Assembly (NCBI GenBank): GCA_002786025.1
Contig: NHNW01000024.1
Span: 62,001-126,000, forward strand
Direction of reading: 5' to 3'
Origin: Zasmidium citrigriseum
Lineage: Eukaryota; Ascomycota; Dothideomycetes; Mycosphaerellales; Mycosphaerellaceae
Length of the DNA stretch: 64,000 nucleotides
Part shown: positions 22,377 to 32,670 of the stretch, in pieces
How the letters are laid out: each line of letters starts with the position of its first letter
Position numbering within the stretch: position 1 is the stretch's first letter
Notes under the pieces: model-generated
What the model saw: the letters and a program-made list of their open reading frames with translations, nothing else
What the model was told of the DNA's origin: nothing
Database searches by the model: none
Made by a program: the position numbers and the translations under genes

Positions 22377-24538
22377 CTACACATAATGCCTCTTATGATC
22401 CAACTTCGCAACAGGCTGCTGCTCATTAGGCGTCCCAATCGCAACATAACCCACGGGATCATCCGGCCTCACGTCACCCATCCGAATCGTCGTCGCCCGC
22501 AACCTCCTCGCTTTCTCTTGCCCATCCTCCATCGTACATCCTTGATTCACATGGACATACGGGCTATGTCTGAGACCGTTGACAAAATCATCCAGGACAT
22601 CCGGTCCCTTCCTCGTAGCGTCGAGATATGCCGTTATCAGGCCGATGACGAACAAGGTCACTGAGATGAATATCAGGACGACCATGTATGGGATGTTGCA
22701 TTTCAGGACGATCGTTTCGATGGAGATTTGGCCGGTCGTTTCGCTGGCCTGGGAGAGAGCTGACTCCTCGGCGATCGCTTCGAAGTCGATTCCTCCGGTC
22801 AAGGTGTAGGGATCTATACTGGCGAGCCAGTAGGTGTTCAAGAGCTGGGTAAAGCGGCGAGAGAAGAGCTCGCTACCAATATCTGACACGGGACTCTGAA
22901 AGCTGTCCATAGCAGTTCTGTAAGGTGTCACAGGGTCGGTAAAATACGATTCCAGAGGTGTCAGATTCTGAGGTCCATGAGGATCGGTGCCACTAGATGT
23001 CGCAAACGCCCTGAAGAATCGCTCGGGTAGCGTGCGCTCGTACTCAGGATAGTCGCTCAAGCCATAGTCGGGAGAGTCATTAACTCCTGCAACGCTTATT
23101 CCATCCAGTACAGAGATCGCGGAGGGCGGGTGTGGTTTGGTCGATGCGCGCATTCTTGAAATGGTGCAGTTGCCTTCTGATGCGCAGTACACTTGTGCTT
23201 CAACGTAGGTAGTGGTCAGATCGCACCATGCTTCGGAAACTTCTGCTGTATCACCCGGGGCTAGCCAGGACTCGAAGCCCACCCGCCGCGGCGCAGTGCT
23301 GTTGAACTTGTGGCTTTTGTCGTAAGCAATGGTAAGGCCCTGCTTGTTGGATACGACTGCCGTGGAGTTCGGCCATATGGTCTTCTTGAGCGATTCGTAA
23401 TTTTTGGCAGTGACTTCGCCGTTGTCGATTGGAAGTTGTCGAAGCGAGCAGTTAGTGTAGAGGTACGAAGTCTCAATGTTGAACAGTGAGCGGATGTTCA
23501 CTATGTCGTTTCCGAATAAATCATCCTTGATCTTCTCCAGCTTGGTGCTCAAGGTCGTCTGATTGGTCTGATTCAACGCAGCCACTTCGCCTCTTTTGAA
23601 GGGAAGACCGAGAAGTGATGCATAGACTGGCTGGACAGGGCCTTGGTTGATTTCAGCTGCATCAGCGATGGCAGCCGACATCCCAGTCAGGTTGAATCCA
23701 ATTGTCGAATACCAACCCTCGGAGTCTGGCGTCCTCTCCGTCTTCAAATGTTCCAACATGGGCATCTGCAAGTTGCCGAAGATATCTTGCGTGCCATTCT
23801 TTGAGCTAGCAGGGCTGAAGAGCGCGGTGTTGAACGCCTGATTGACGGCCTGGTTAAATCGCGGGTTCATGATGAAGATCGGAGTGTAAGAGGAAGTGCT
23901 CAGATCCGTGTACGAGAAAGGAGCGTCGACGACTCTATATTGCGACTTCTTCGACACCACACGAAGTGCGGTCTGACCACCGACAGGGTTGAGGATCCAG
24001 AGTAGCACCAGCAGAGGGACCACAAAAGACATGCTTCGCAGCTTCCAAGGAGTCATCATGGATGAGACTAGGGATCGCGAGCCCAGTAGTAGTTGGATCA
24101 GTCCAACGGTGGCTCCTCGCTCCAATCTCCAAGTGGCCACGGCTTTGATGAACTTTGCAACGATCAAGCCGAATATTATGGGGAACAGGGTCGGGTTCTC
24201 AGAATCTGGTCAGCTTTGCATGCCAATGGTAACGGGGTGTGACTTACAAGCGCCGCCATGCGAAAGAGGGCTTGGTTCCTGAATGAGCTCGCCAAAGTCT
24301 CATTTCGAAGATAGCCAAGGATAGAGAACACCACGAAGTACAACGGAAGTATCGCCAGAAAGACGTCGAAGATAGCAGCGCCATAATGGATGCGATGTGC
24401 AGGTCGGGTTTCTTGATCTTCTTCGGCCTCTTCAGCAATCACAACAGGCTCTTTGCCCGCTAGTCCTTTCTCAACATATATTTCGTCCGAAGTCGAGCGT
24501 TGATGGTCGTTCTTGAGTCGTCTCGAAAAGTGTGGCAT
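22377..24538 (-). CDS. Large multi-pass membrane protein of unknown function
   Basis: A 703-aa protein in two exons, 24538-24248 and 24197-22377; intron 24198-24247 (GTAAGT..GAG, 50 bp, phase 0) gives RMAAL|NPTLFPIIFG. Three hydrophobic segments lie in the N-terminal third: AAIFDVFLAILPLYFVVFSI, TLFPIIFGLIVAKFIKAVA and SFVVPLLVLLWILNPVGG. A long, probably extracytoplasmic domain with several N-x-S/T sites and conserved-looking cysteines follows, then a final segment YMVVLIFISVTLFVIGLI and a cytosolic tail. This layout recurs in uncharacterised fungal membrane proteins; I cannot name a family. Coding potential is strong over the whole length. Confidence 0.8.
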
Positions 24539-27167
24539 GTTGGGCGTTGCTGGTTACACCAGGAGAGGTGACACGAGGAACAAGACAGACACGGATGTCT
24601 GAAGGGGCATGCTTCCAACACATATACAGCCTGAGGCGCTTCCACCACGTGGCTCGCTTACAAAAGACTGCCTGTGGCTTGCGTAAAGATGCAGGTGTAT
24701 CGCTTCTCGAGCACGATACTGGAGCCAGATTGCAACTGACTCTCCATTTTCTGCTGCAGGCGTCTCGGCGGTCGCGAATACCGTGAGCAAAACGTCGGTC
24801 TCGAGCGCCCCATGGCTTGTGCGGTCCGGCGTTACTGAGCGCCACAGAAATCAGGAGACCGATAAGAAGTATGCGCTCGTAAGATGGAATGATGAACAGT
24901 GTTCGAATGATCAGAGAAAGCGATGTGCAACAGTTTCATGGAGGCTGTCGTTCTCGAATCTGCCTGTATGGTGAGAGCCTCATCATTAAATGTTGTTGTC
25001 GCTGTTGTTTCTTGGGTGGTGGAGTGGCAGGAAGAGACTGGACCGCAAAGAAAGTTTCGAGCTCGGACGGTGGCTGGCTGACATTGTCTCAGAATCCGGT
25101 CAAGCCGGTCGACTGCATTGACTGGAATTGATTGAAGCGTGAATCAATATTTTGACTGGGGAAAATGGTTCACCCGGGCTGTCACCACTCACCAGCCAAC
25201 ATCGCCTCGTGAGCTGTGGCTCACCACTTCGATGAGGAATAGACTCATGCAGACTCTTGTTCTGGTCAGCAGAACTGCTACCAATACACATGGCGGCCTC
25301 GCAGAAACGGAGAAATTCCTTGCATAACCATACTTGAGGTTTCAAGAAAGTCTTACAATGGCCAAACATTCAAAGTCAAAGCAGACTTCTTCGGCAAAAG
25401 GTAATAAGTAGGCTTTCTTTTCGTCGTTCGTCATATGGGATTTGAACTTCTTGAAAACTATCGCAGGCTCATCCGTTTTGCGCGGAAGATGGAGACCACT
25501 GTTCATGACTTCGGTTGCTCTGGCCGAAACACAACTTCGTCTCGTGGAAAGCGCCCGGCGGGTTTGAGAGGCTGATCTGGCTCATACGCTCTTGGCTATT
25601 GGACTCGCTCCTAAGAAGGATCCTTGTGACATTCTCCGCAGGCTGGTGTTCCATCTCATGAGAACCAACTGACCTAATTTCGGGTTCCAGCGGCGATCTT
25701 GCCCACTTGAAGGCCGGACACACAGGCAGTGCTTCGGGGATGAAGTGCAGTCATGAACGTAGTGCCGCTGGAGAGTATGAGAGGTGGGCAATCGTCTGGC
25801 TACCGCACAATCGGCGTCAGTGAGGGACCAGATAAGCCAGTCATGCTCAAAGTCTTATCAAGCAGCAGGTCCTGGACTTTCTCTCAATGCAGGCGATTCT
25901 CCAACTACTTGCCAAACTCGGCTTGACCTCGGTCGGTGAGCTCTCTTGACAGAAGGACTTGGAAAGTATTCAGTCTCACAATATCCAGAAGCCCACAGCG
26001 GTCCGTTTCAGGGGATCGGTCCTCTTCTTGCAGGTTTGCCTCTACAAAGTACTTCAAGGCTGCGATGCATTCGCTCGATGCGTTACTGGGAGCAAATGTG
26101 CTCTCAAGGAGCAGGCCGTTCGTGCGTGACTTCTCAAAGGGAGTTTCTGTTCATTGGCCGTTTGATCCGTACTGAGCGGCCAATAGACACGCGTCCGAGG
26201 TCCAAATGGATGGCTGAGATGGAGTGCAGGAAGGTGAGAGAAAAATGTTGGCGTCTTGCTCGTAGCGATTGGTGCAAAGCAGGAGGTGAAGTGTTTCTCG
26301 GCGGGAAGAATCCCAGTCGACTCCACAGTGCGGGGTCCCGCAAGGCGGCTCGGCACTCGGTCACTAGCAACGGCGAAACGGCGCAGCGGTATCCTGCTTC
26401 AGAACACATCGCGCATCTGCTCCTCCTGCTCCTCCAGGAATCATCAATGCATCCACATCTTCCCAAGGATGCATCACCTCATCTCCTCAGGATTCAAGCT
26501 TCTTTCTCCAAGCATTCATCAGGATTGCACGCCGCATTAGATCCCGTGACTCCTACATATGTGGTGGAGCGCCTGGGCCTTGCCACTTGGGTCTCCGCCT
26601 GTGTCTTCAATCGAAAAATAAATCGCCTGGCTGGGCCGGCGGGCCTGAATACGGAGTCTCTGGCTGAATTGGCCTTCGAGAGGCGGTCAAAGTCAGCCAC
26701 CATGTGAGGGGAATCAGCATTATTCCAAACGGCGGCGCTCTACGAGAAAAAACACAGGGCCTCATGCCTTATCGACCAATCTTATCGCTCGTCGAAGCCC
26801 ACAGTGGACTACATGGATCGAGGCCGCTCACTATAACACACGAAGCTGCAGCTGGTCGACAAGCAAAAGCCACAAAGTCTCTTTCACACCAACGCTAGCA
26901 GAGAGAAGAAAAAGGTTGTGGCGTTTCGGTTATACTGAAGTCTCGAAGAATGACTTCCACCACTCGTGAACCATTGATCGGCGGCACATGCCGCACGCGA
27001 CACTAGCCTGCAGCTGGAGAGCTCTTCGATCATGATCAGAAGTCTGGCCCTTCATGCCGGTGGTGAGCAGTGTGCCAATCTTCACTTCATCAATCTGGAC
27101 GAGAGCGTCCTTCACCCACAACCATCGCGCATCGACGGAATTCAACTGAACAGAGCGTATACAGACG
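24539..27167. other. Long gene-poor interval
   Basis: About 2.6 kb with only unsupported ORFs. The longest, 25946-26707 on the plus strand (253 codons), is rich in Arg, Ser and Cys, has no domain and overlaps minus-strand ORFs of similar quality, so I do not call it. The interval must hold the promoter of the membrane protein gene and that of the acyltransferase. No repeat or RNA gene seen. Confidence 0.4.
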
Positions 27168-28778
27168 ATGGCGGAAAACGAGAAATTCGAGAGCGTGGCC
27201 CTTGTCACGGACTCGTCCACAGCATTCACACCTTCGCCACGCCCATACAACAAGGCCTCATTGCCCCCGTATGGGTACGCTGTGGAAGGAAAAGACCAGC
27301 TACATCAACGCAGTTCCGCTTCTTCGGATCCGTACAAGACAGAATACTTCCCAGACAAGTGGTCCAGCAAAGGCGGCTCGCTCGCCGAAGAAGCTTTCAA
27401 TGCAGCACAGTCGGGTCTCTACTCATTGCTTCGAGGGACTGGCGACGAGAAAGCAAAACCCACGAAACTGAATCGCACAGCCTACCTGGATGGTCTGAGA
27501 GGATTTGGGGCGTTCTTGGTGTACATCTTGCACCATGAAGGCTGGGCACATAGCACGGACGTGGAGACAGCGACTGTCTTCGAGCTCAATTGGGGCCATA
27601 AAGGAAACTACAATTTGATCTCCTTCCCCTGGATTCGAACATTCTTCTCTGGAGGCCATCTTGCAGTTGCTATATTTCTTGTCATCTCCGGCTACGTTTT
27701 GGCTGCGAAACCGCTCGCGTTCATACACTCTAAGGAAACGGTTGGCCTTGCAGAGAACCTTTGCAGTGCACTCTTTCGAAGATGGCTGCGACTGTTCATA
27801 CCAGTGGCTATCTTGACGTTTCTTTGGATGTCGAGCTGGCATCTGTTCGGCATCAGGTCAGGCGGCCCAAACGCCCCAGAACGAACCTATTTCGATGAAG
27901 TCTGGAAATGGTACTGCGACTTCAAGAATTACAGCTTCATCTTCCACGAGAGCTGGTTCAATGCTTACAGCTTCCACGTATGGACGATTCCGTTGGAATT
28001 CCGAGGGTCCATTGTCGTTTACACGGCCTGCATCGCTTTTGCTCGAAGCGGCGCAGTCAACAGATTGCGGGCAGAATGTGCTCTCATCTGGTACTTTATG
28101 TACATTGTCGATGGCTGGTACTGTGCCCTGTTCATGATCGGCATGTTCCTCTGCGATGTTGACCTGCTGGCCATGAAGAATCAGCTCCCAAGAGTTCTGA
28201 TGCGCGTGCGAACACAGCCCGTCTGGGTCTACTACGTTCTGACCATGTTCGCACTCTACATTGGAGGCATCACTTCGATTGGGAACGACATCATGGAGCT
28301 CCGAGCGACACCCGGCTGGTACCTTCTGTCATTCTTGAAGCCACAAGCCATGTTCAACTATGCATGGTTCTTCCGCATCTGGGCGTCGACTTTGCTGATG
28401 ATCAGCATCCCTCGCATCACCTGGCTTCGACAATTCTTCGAGACCAGATTCTGTCAGTATCTGGGCAAAATATCATTCGGTCTTTACCTGGTCCATGGGC
28501 CCGTCCTTTGGGCCATTGGAGATAGGGTCTATGCTGCCGTTGGCCTTGTCCGAGAAGCTCATTACACACTTGTACCTTCTTGGGTCAATCGCTATCCATT
28601 CCCGAGTGCGGGCATCTACGGGCTGGAGGTCAACTTCCTCGCTGCTCAGCTGGTTCTCTTGCCATTGACACTTTGGCTCGCCGAATTGTTCACGCAGTTG
28701 GTTGATGAGCCAACTGTGAAATTTGGGCATTGGTTGCTCAAGCATCATACAACGAATGATCGCGGTTTTGTGGTATAG
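27168..28778 (+). CDS. Acyltransferase-3 family membrane protein (536 aa)
   Basis: Integral membrane acyltransferase of the Acyl_transf_3 superfamily, which moves acetyl or other acyl groups onto sugars or small molecules. One intronless ORF. A cytosolic Ser/Pro-rich N-terminus (about 100 residues) precedes TAYLDGLRGFGAFLVYILHH, the hallmark 'LDGLRG-x-A-x-x-x-V-x-x-HH' of the family with its catalytic His. GGHLAVAIFLVISGYVLA is the second conserved block, and RRWLRLFIPVAILTF the arginine-rich one. WTIPLEFRGSIVVY and GKISFGLYLVHGPVL complete the signature. About ten TM helices. It is a paralogue of the protein at 34834-36261, sharing the same blocks. The group context points to modification of a surface glycan; the acceptor is unknown. 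Confidence 0.88.
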   Translation: MAENEKFESVALVTDSSTAFTPSPRPYNKASLPPYGYAVEGKDQLHQRSSASSDPYKTEYFPDKWSSKGGSLAEEAFNAAQSGLYSLLRGTGDEKAKPTKLNRTAYLDGLRGFGAFLVYILHHEGWAHSTDVETATVFELNWGHKGNYNLISFPWIRTFFSGGHLAVAIFLVISGYVLAAKPLAFIHSKETVGLAENLCSALFRRWLRLFIPVAILTFLWMSSWHLFGIRSGGPNAPERTYFDEVWKWYCDFKNYSFIFHESWFNAYSFHVWTIPLEFRGSIVVYTACIAFARSGAVNRLRAECALIWYFMYIVDGWYCALFMIGMFLCDVDLLAMKNQLPRVLMRVRTQPVWVYYVLTMFALYIGGITSIGNDIMELRATPGWYLLSFLKPQAMFNYAWFFRIWASTLLMISIPRITWLRQFFETRFCQYLGKISFGLYLVHGPVLWAIGDRVYAAVGLVREAHYTLVPSWVNRYPFPSAGIYGLEVNFLAAQLVLLPLTLWLAELFTQLVDEPTVKFGHWLLKHHTTNDRGFVV

Positions 28779-29398
28779 CTGTTCATCCTCTTCAATGAGA
28801 CCACGCCAAGGCTGGCAATTCTTGAAAGCATTATCTTTTTCTCCGTCCGTGCGATTCCATCGCTGTATCGCCGCCTCGCTGTGCTCGAACAAAATTTCCC
28901 GTTCCGTACAGACCATGCAATGGTGGTTGAGAGGTGCGATCTCGATGTCCGATCGATCGAAGGGTCACCAAGACGGTGTTCCTGCAGACAGACCTCCAAC
29001 TGCAGGGCCGAGCGAGGGTCGTCAGCAACCTCCGAGGCATTGGCAAGAGGAGGAGTTTCTCGCATGATTCCGGCCACGGGAGCGGTGCCCGTTCTCAATC
29101 GGCCCTGATTTGACGGAGTTCTGCCCACTGCATGCGCCACAGCGCCACCTTCCAACAACACGGCACACCAAGTAGAACAAGCAGTAGAGCAAACCTCGGC
29201 TGAAGTCTGTCATGGAGAGCTCCGGTGCACTGTGCCGTGATATGCATAGAAAGAAGCATCACCTCCGGCGGCGAGGTGACCGCCATGGCGGCCTCGGCGG
29301 CCATGGCACAGCATGACGTCCGGGCTGCTTGAACTATACATGTATGTGGTCACTGTCGTCCCGAAACGATCCCCACAGCTTTTTCACAAGTTCGCAAA
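28779..29398. promoter_or_regulatory. Intergenic region upstream of the CFEM gene
   Basis: 620 bp between two plus-strand genes. It contains GC-rich palindromic motifs around 29280-29306 (CCGCCATGGCGG, then GGCCATGGC). They may be binding sites or chance. Antisense ORFs at 28745-29161 are not supported. Confidence 0.4.
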
Positions 29399-30281
29399 AT
29401 GAGGATTACAACGATCCTGGTTGGTTACTTGTTGGGATGCGTTCTGGCAGCAAAATTGCCAGACTGCGCTGTAAGATCGATGTCGCCGTCGTGTTTGCCA
29501 ACAACTAATTCATCGAAAGGGTCGCTGCATCACCAAATCTGTTAAGAAAACAGGATGTTCCTCATCAAACAGTCATTGCATTTGTTCCAATGAGAAGTTT
29601 ATGAAGACTGTCAAGTCATGCGCAAAGACGTGTGGCAAGAAGGAGGGCTGTAAGTCAAAGAATAGTACGATGAATCATGGTATCTTTCTGATGGTGTTTA
29701 CAGCAATTGTCTTCTTCGCGGAGGACTTTTGCAGCAAGGTCGAGAAGTCGCCAAGCACTGGCAAGGACTATGGCAACCAGTGGAATGGCCCTGGACACGA
29801 TGAAGCTGGACACAATGCACCTGAACAGAATCGACCCGAACAGAATGGCCCTGAACATCACGGACCTGAGCATGGCTCTGAACATGGACCTGAACGTAAT
29901 GGACCTGGATGGGGCGGACATGGAAACGACAAACCCGGATGGGGCGAACATGGCAACGACCGACCTGAACATCACGGATGGGGAAACGGATGGCAGGGAC
30001 ATGACAGACCCGGGCACGACAGACCTGGACACAAGGGACCTGGTGGACATCACGACAGACCTCCACAGATGCCAGACAATCCTTGGTGGCATGAACCAGA
30101 GACGCCTACGCATACCGTGTTTGAGCCATGGCGTCCTCACCACCTGCCTACGCCAACGCATACAATCATAGACTACCCTCCATGGCATCATAAACCTCAA
30201 CACACTCAACATCCTCAGCATACCCCTTACCCTCATCACCCTCCTCAGCATGAGCCGGCGCCCTCAATGACCGTGTACTAG
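29399..30281 (+). CDS. CFEM-domain secreted protein with His/Gly/Pro-rich tail
   Basis: A 259-aa secreted protein. Exons 29399-29470, 29520-29649, 29704-30281; introns 29471-29519 (GTAAGA..AAG) and 29650-29703 (GTAAGT..CAG, 54 bp). The second intron is a multiple of three, so the unspliced frame stays open. Splicing is favoured because it restores the long C7-C8 spacing of CFEM domains (14 residues to DFC) in place of five. Signal peptide MRITTILVGYLLGCVLAA. The CFEM domain (about residues 20-90) has the pattern LPDCAGRCI..GC..HCICS..SCAKTC..FC: eight cysteines. From about residue 100 to the end the protein is low-complexity, with repeats of NGPEH, HDRPGH and GHGND types and many His. No clear GPI signal: the C-terminus PSMTVY is not hydrophobic. 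CFEM proteins often bind heme or act at host surfaces; the His-rich tail suggests metal binding (inference). Confidence 0.82.
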
Positions 30282-31266
30282 CAGCATGCTTCATGGAGTT
30301 CACAATGAGGAGAGATCGACCAATACAGAGCACGTTGTTGGCATTGTCAAGATGAGAGCTGTCATGATATACTAAAATCTGGGTTACGATATCACACGAC
30401 TTACATGGTCACGTTTGCGCTTCGAAGCGGAGTTCCAGCTAAAGGGTCAGAATGTAATCACTGCAACGATGTGGGTTGCTTGCCATCATGCACTCTTCAC
30501 CAGACCATCTCCTCGCCTCACACCTTGCTGCGCAGACAGGATGCTGGGAATGGCAAAGACTCTGCATGCGGTGCCTCTTTTCTCACCGAGGCCCAAGCTC
30601 CAAAGAAACGCCACAGGTACGTGTCTTGGCAGGGCACCGTTCGATGGCATCGCGGAGTAGGTCAGAGGCGGTTTGATCGTCCTTCGGGTGGCGTGCATGG
30701 CATGGAAACCGCCGACGGTGTATCAAGTACCTCTTCAAGCCACCCCGAGGCTCTGACATACTCGATATCAACCCCTCCCAAGTCGCTTCGCTTAAGTCAA
30801 GGATAGACGGTAGAAGCATGACGCCTCGCCGGCGGGGACGACAAGGATGGTATCGCAATGAACGCCCCAATCGTTCGGACAGCAAGCTACGAATGGAGAC
30901 TGCCGAGCCTGACCACGAGGCTTGCAGATGGCACGCCTTATCCTTGTCAGAACCAGTTAGAGGTGTTGTTGGAGGACTTAGCTTTTCTTCATTGATGCAG
31001 GATATCTGGAATGTTGATGATCTGGATGCGGAGAGAGGTGAGGTGTTGGTGGTCTGAAGTCAAATTAAAGTTGGCGCTTAAGGTTGCAGAGATCTGGACG
31101 CGCGGACGGTGTAGGATTAAATTTACCGTGTTCGATCTGTGGGCAAAAGATCATGATTGTGGAACTCCACAATGGTGGACTACACTGTGGCACTCTCGAG
31201 AGTCGATCGCTGGACGTTCTCAAGTCTGACTCTCAGTTGCATCGTTCGTCTGAGAGTAACGACAAC
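30282..31266. other. Intergenic region between CFEM and glycosyltransferase genes
   Basis: About 985 bp. A plus-strand ORF at 30405-30806 (133 codons) has no recognisable features and is overlapped by antisense ORFs, so it is not called. Promoter of the glycosyltransferase is expected here. Confidence 0.35.
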
Positions 31267-32510
31267 ATGGAGAAGATTTCTGGCGAAAGGGTCATGGCCT
31301 TCGTCAACGGAAAACATCGAACGTTGGTGCTCTCGCTGGTCTGCTGTATGCTTTTCTTTGGCCTCAATGCCATATACAACAGCGTCAAAGGTCCAACATA
31401 TCTACCGGCTGAGACGATACCTCGCAAAGTCTGGCAAAGTTGGAAAGTCGACGTGTAAGCAGCAACCATGCAATTTCATGATATCGAAACTCACAAGAAG
31501 AACAGTCTTTCCTTCGAAGACCGCGACGCAGAACGAGCCCGAGCATGGACGACAATGAACCCAACCTGGAGATACGAATGCCTGACCGACGGCAACGCCG
31601 CATTCTGGGTCGAGCAACACTTCGGACCCAAAGGTTTCGACAGGCCAGACATCGTCCACACTTTCAAAGCTCTGGAAGGAAACCTCAAAATTATCCAGGC
31701 CGACCTCCTTCGATATCTGATCATGTACGCCGAAGGTGGCGTATGGGCGGATATCGACGCCGAAGCTCTTCTCCCAATTGACACCTTCATGCCGAGCAGA
31801 TTCCTAGCGGAAGACGTCGATATGATCATTGGTGTTGAGACGGATATGCCGGATTTCAAAGACCATCCTGTCCTCGGATCGAAAGCCATGTCGTTCTGTC
31901 AATGGACTTTCTTGTCGAAGCCTAGACATCCCGCTATGATGCGTTTGATCAACAACATTCTATCCTGGTTGAATAGACTTGCCGAGCAACAGAAGCGGAC
32001 GATCTTCGACTTGAAGCTGGACTTTGATGAAGTGCTCAGCGGCACCGGTCCTTCTGCTTTCACTGACGCTATCATGGCCGAGATGTCGGCTGCTACAGGC
32101 AGGACTATTACCTGGGATACGTTCCATGACATGTCTGATAGTGTCATGGTTGGTGGGATTCTAGTACTTCCATCCCAGGCATTTGCTGCTGGAACTGGAC
32201 ACTCGAAGTCAGGGGTCCACTCTGCGAGCAGGGCACTGGTGAAACATCATTTCCATGCGAGTGACTGGACATCGAAACATGCTCGTCATAAACATCCAAT
32301 ATATGGTACGTCAGCCTGACATGGTGCATTGAAGCTGCCGCTAACTTGTTTCTAGGGGAAGTGGAGAGGTGCAATTGGGACAAGGAATGTGTGGAACTCT
32401 GGGATGCTAATACTGCATTCTTCGACGCTCTGCCTGAAAAGGAGCAGCTTGAGATGATCGGCATCAAATATGCTGACCTCTTTGGTGGTCAGAAGCCACT
32501 AGGAAGCTAG
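31267..32510 (+). CDS. OCH1-like glycosyltransferase (Gly_transf_sug DXD family)
   Basis: Type II Golgi-type membrane enzyme related to initiation-specific alpha-1,6-mannosyltransferase OCH1. Exons 31267-31452, 31501-32305, 32356-32510 (381 aa). Intron 1 begins GTGTAA at 31453 and ends at 31497 or 31500 (tandem AAGAAG acceptors, differing by one Lys). Intron 2 is 32306-32355 (GTACGT..TAG with GCTAAC branch). A short cytosolic N-terminus precedes TM TLVLSLVCCMLFFGLNAI. The catalytic domain opens with IPRKVWQSWKVD and holds LRYLIMYAEGGVWADIDAEA, whose DID is the DXD metal/nucleotide-sugar motif. It could act on N-glycan mannan, or on glycolipid or capsule-like polysaccharide, as many fungal paralogues of this family are of unknown specificity. 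Confidence 0.87.
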
Positions 32511-32670
32511 AGTGTCTAGTTCAGCGTTTAGTACAATGTTAGATATGTGATGCATGTGATCCACGGGTCCGTGCGCCAAGTGAAAGAAAACTTCCAATCA
32601 TTTTCACTCTTTCAAACATGGAGATATGCAACAAATAAGTTCACGATAAGCATGACTTGGAATCTGGTTA

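Noticed and set aside
25946..26707. 253-codon plus-strand ORF
   Set aside because: No domain, signal or TM segment; Arg/Ser/Cys-rich composition; overlapped by antisense ORFs of similar length. Probably chance in a GC-rich interval.
29280..29306. GC-rich palindromes CCGCCATGGCGG / GGCCATGGC as regulatory sites
   Set aside because: Short palindromes without a known binding protein; listed only as composition of the upstream region.
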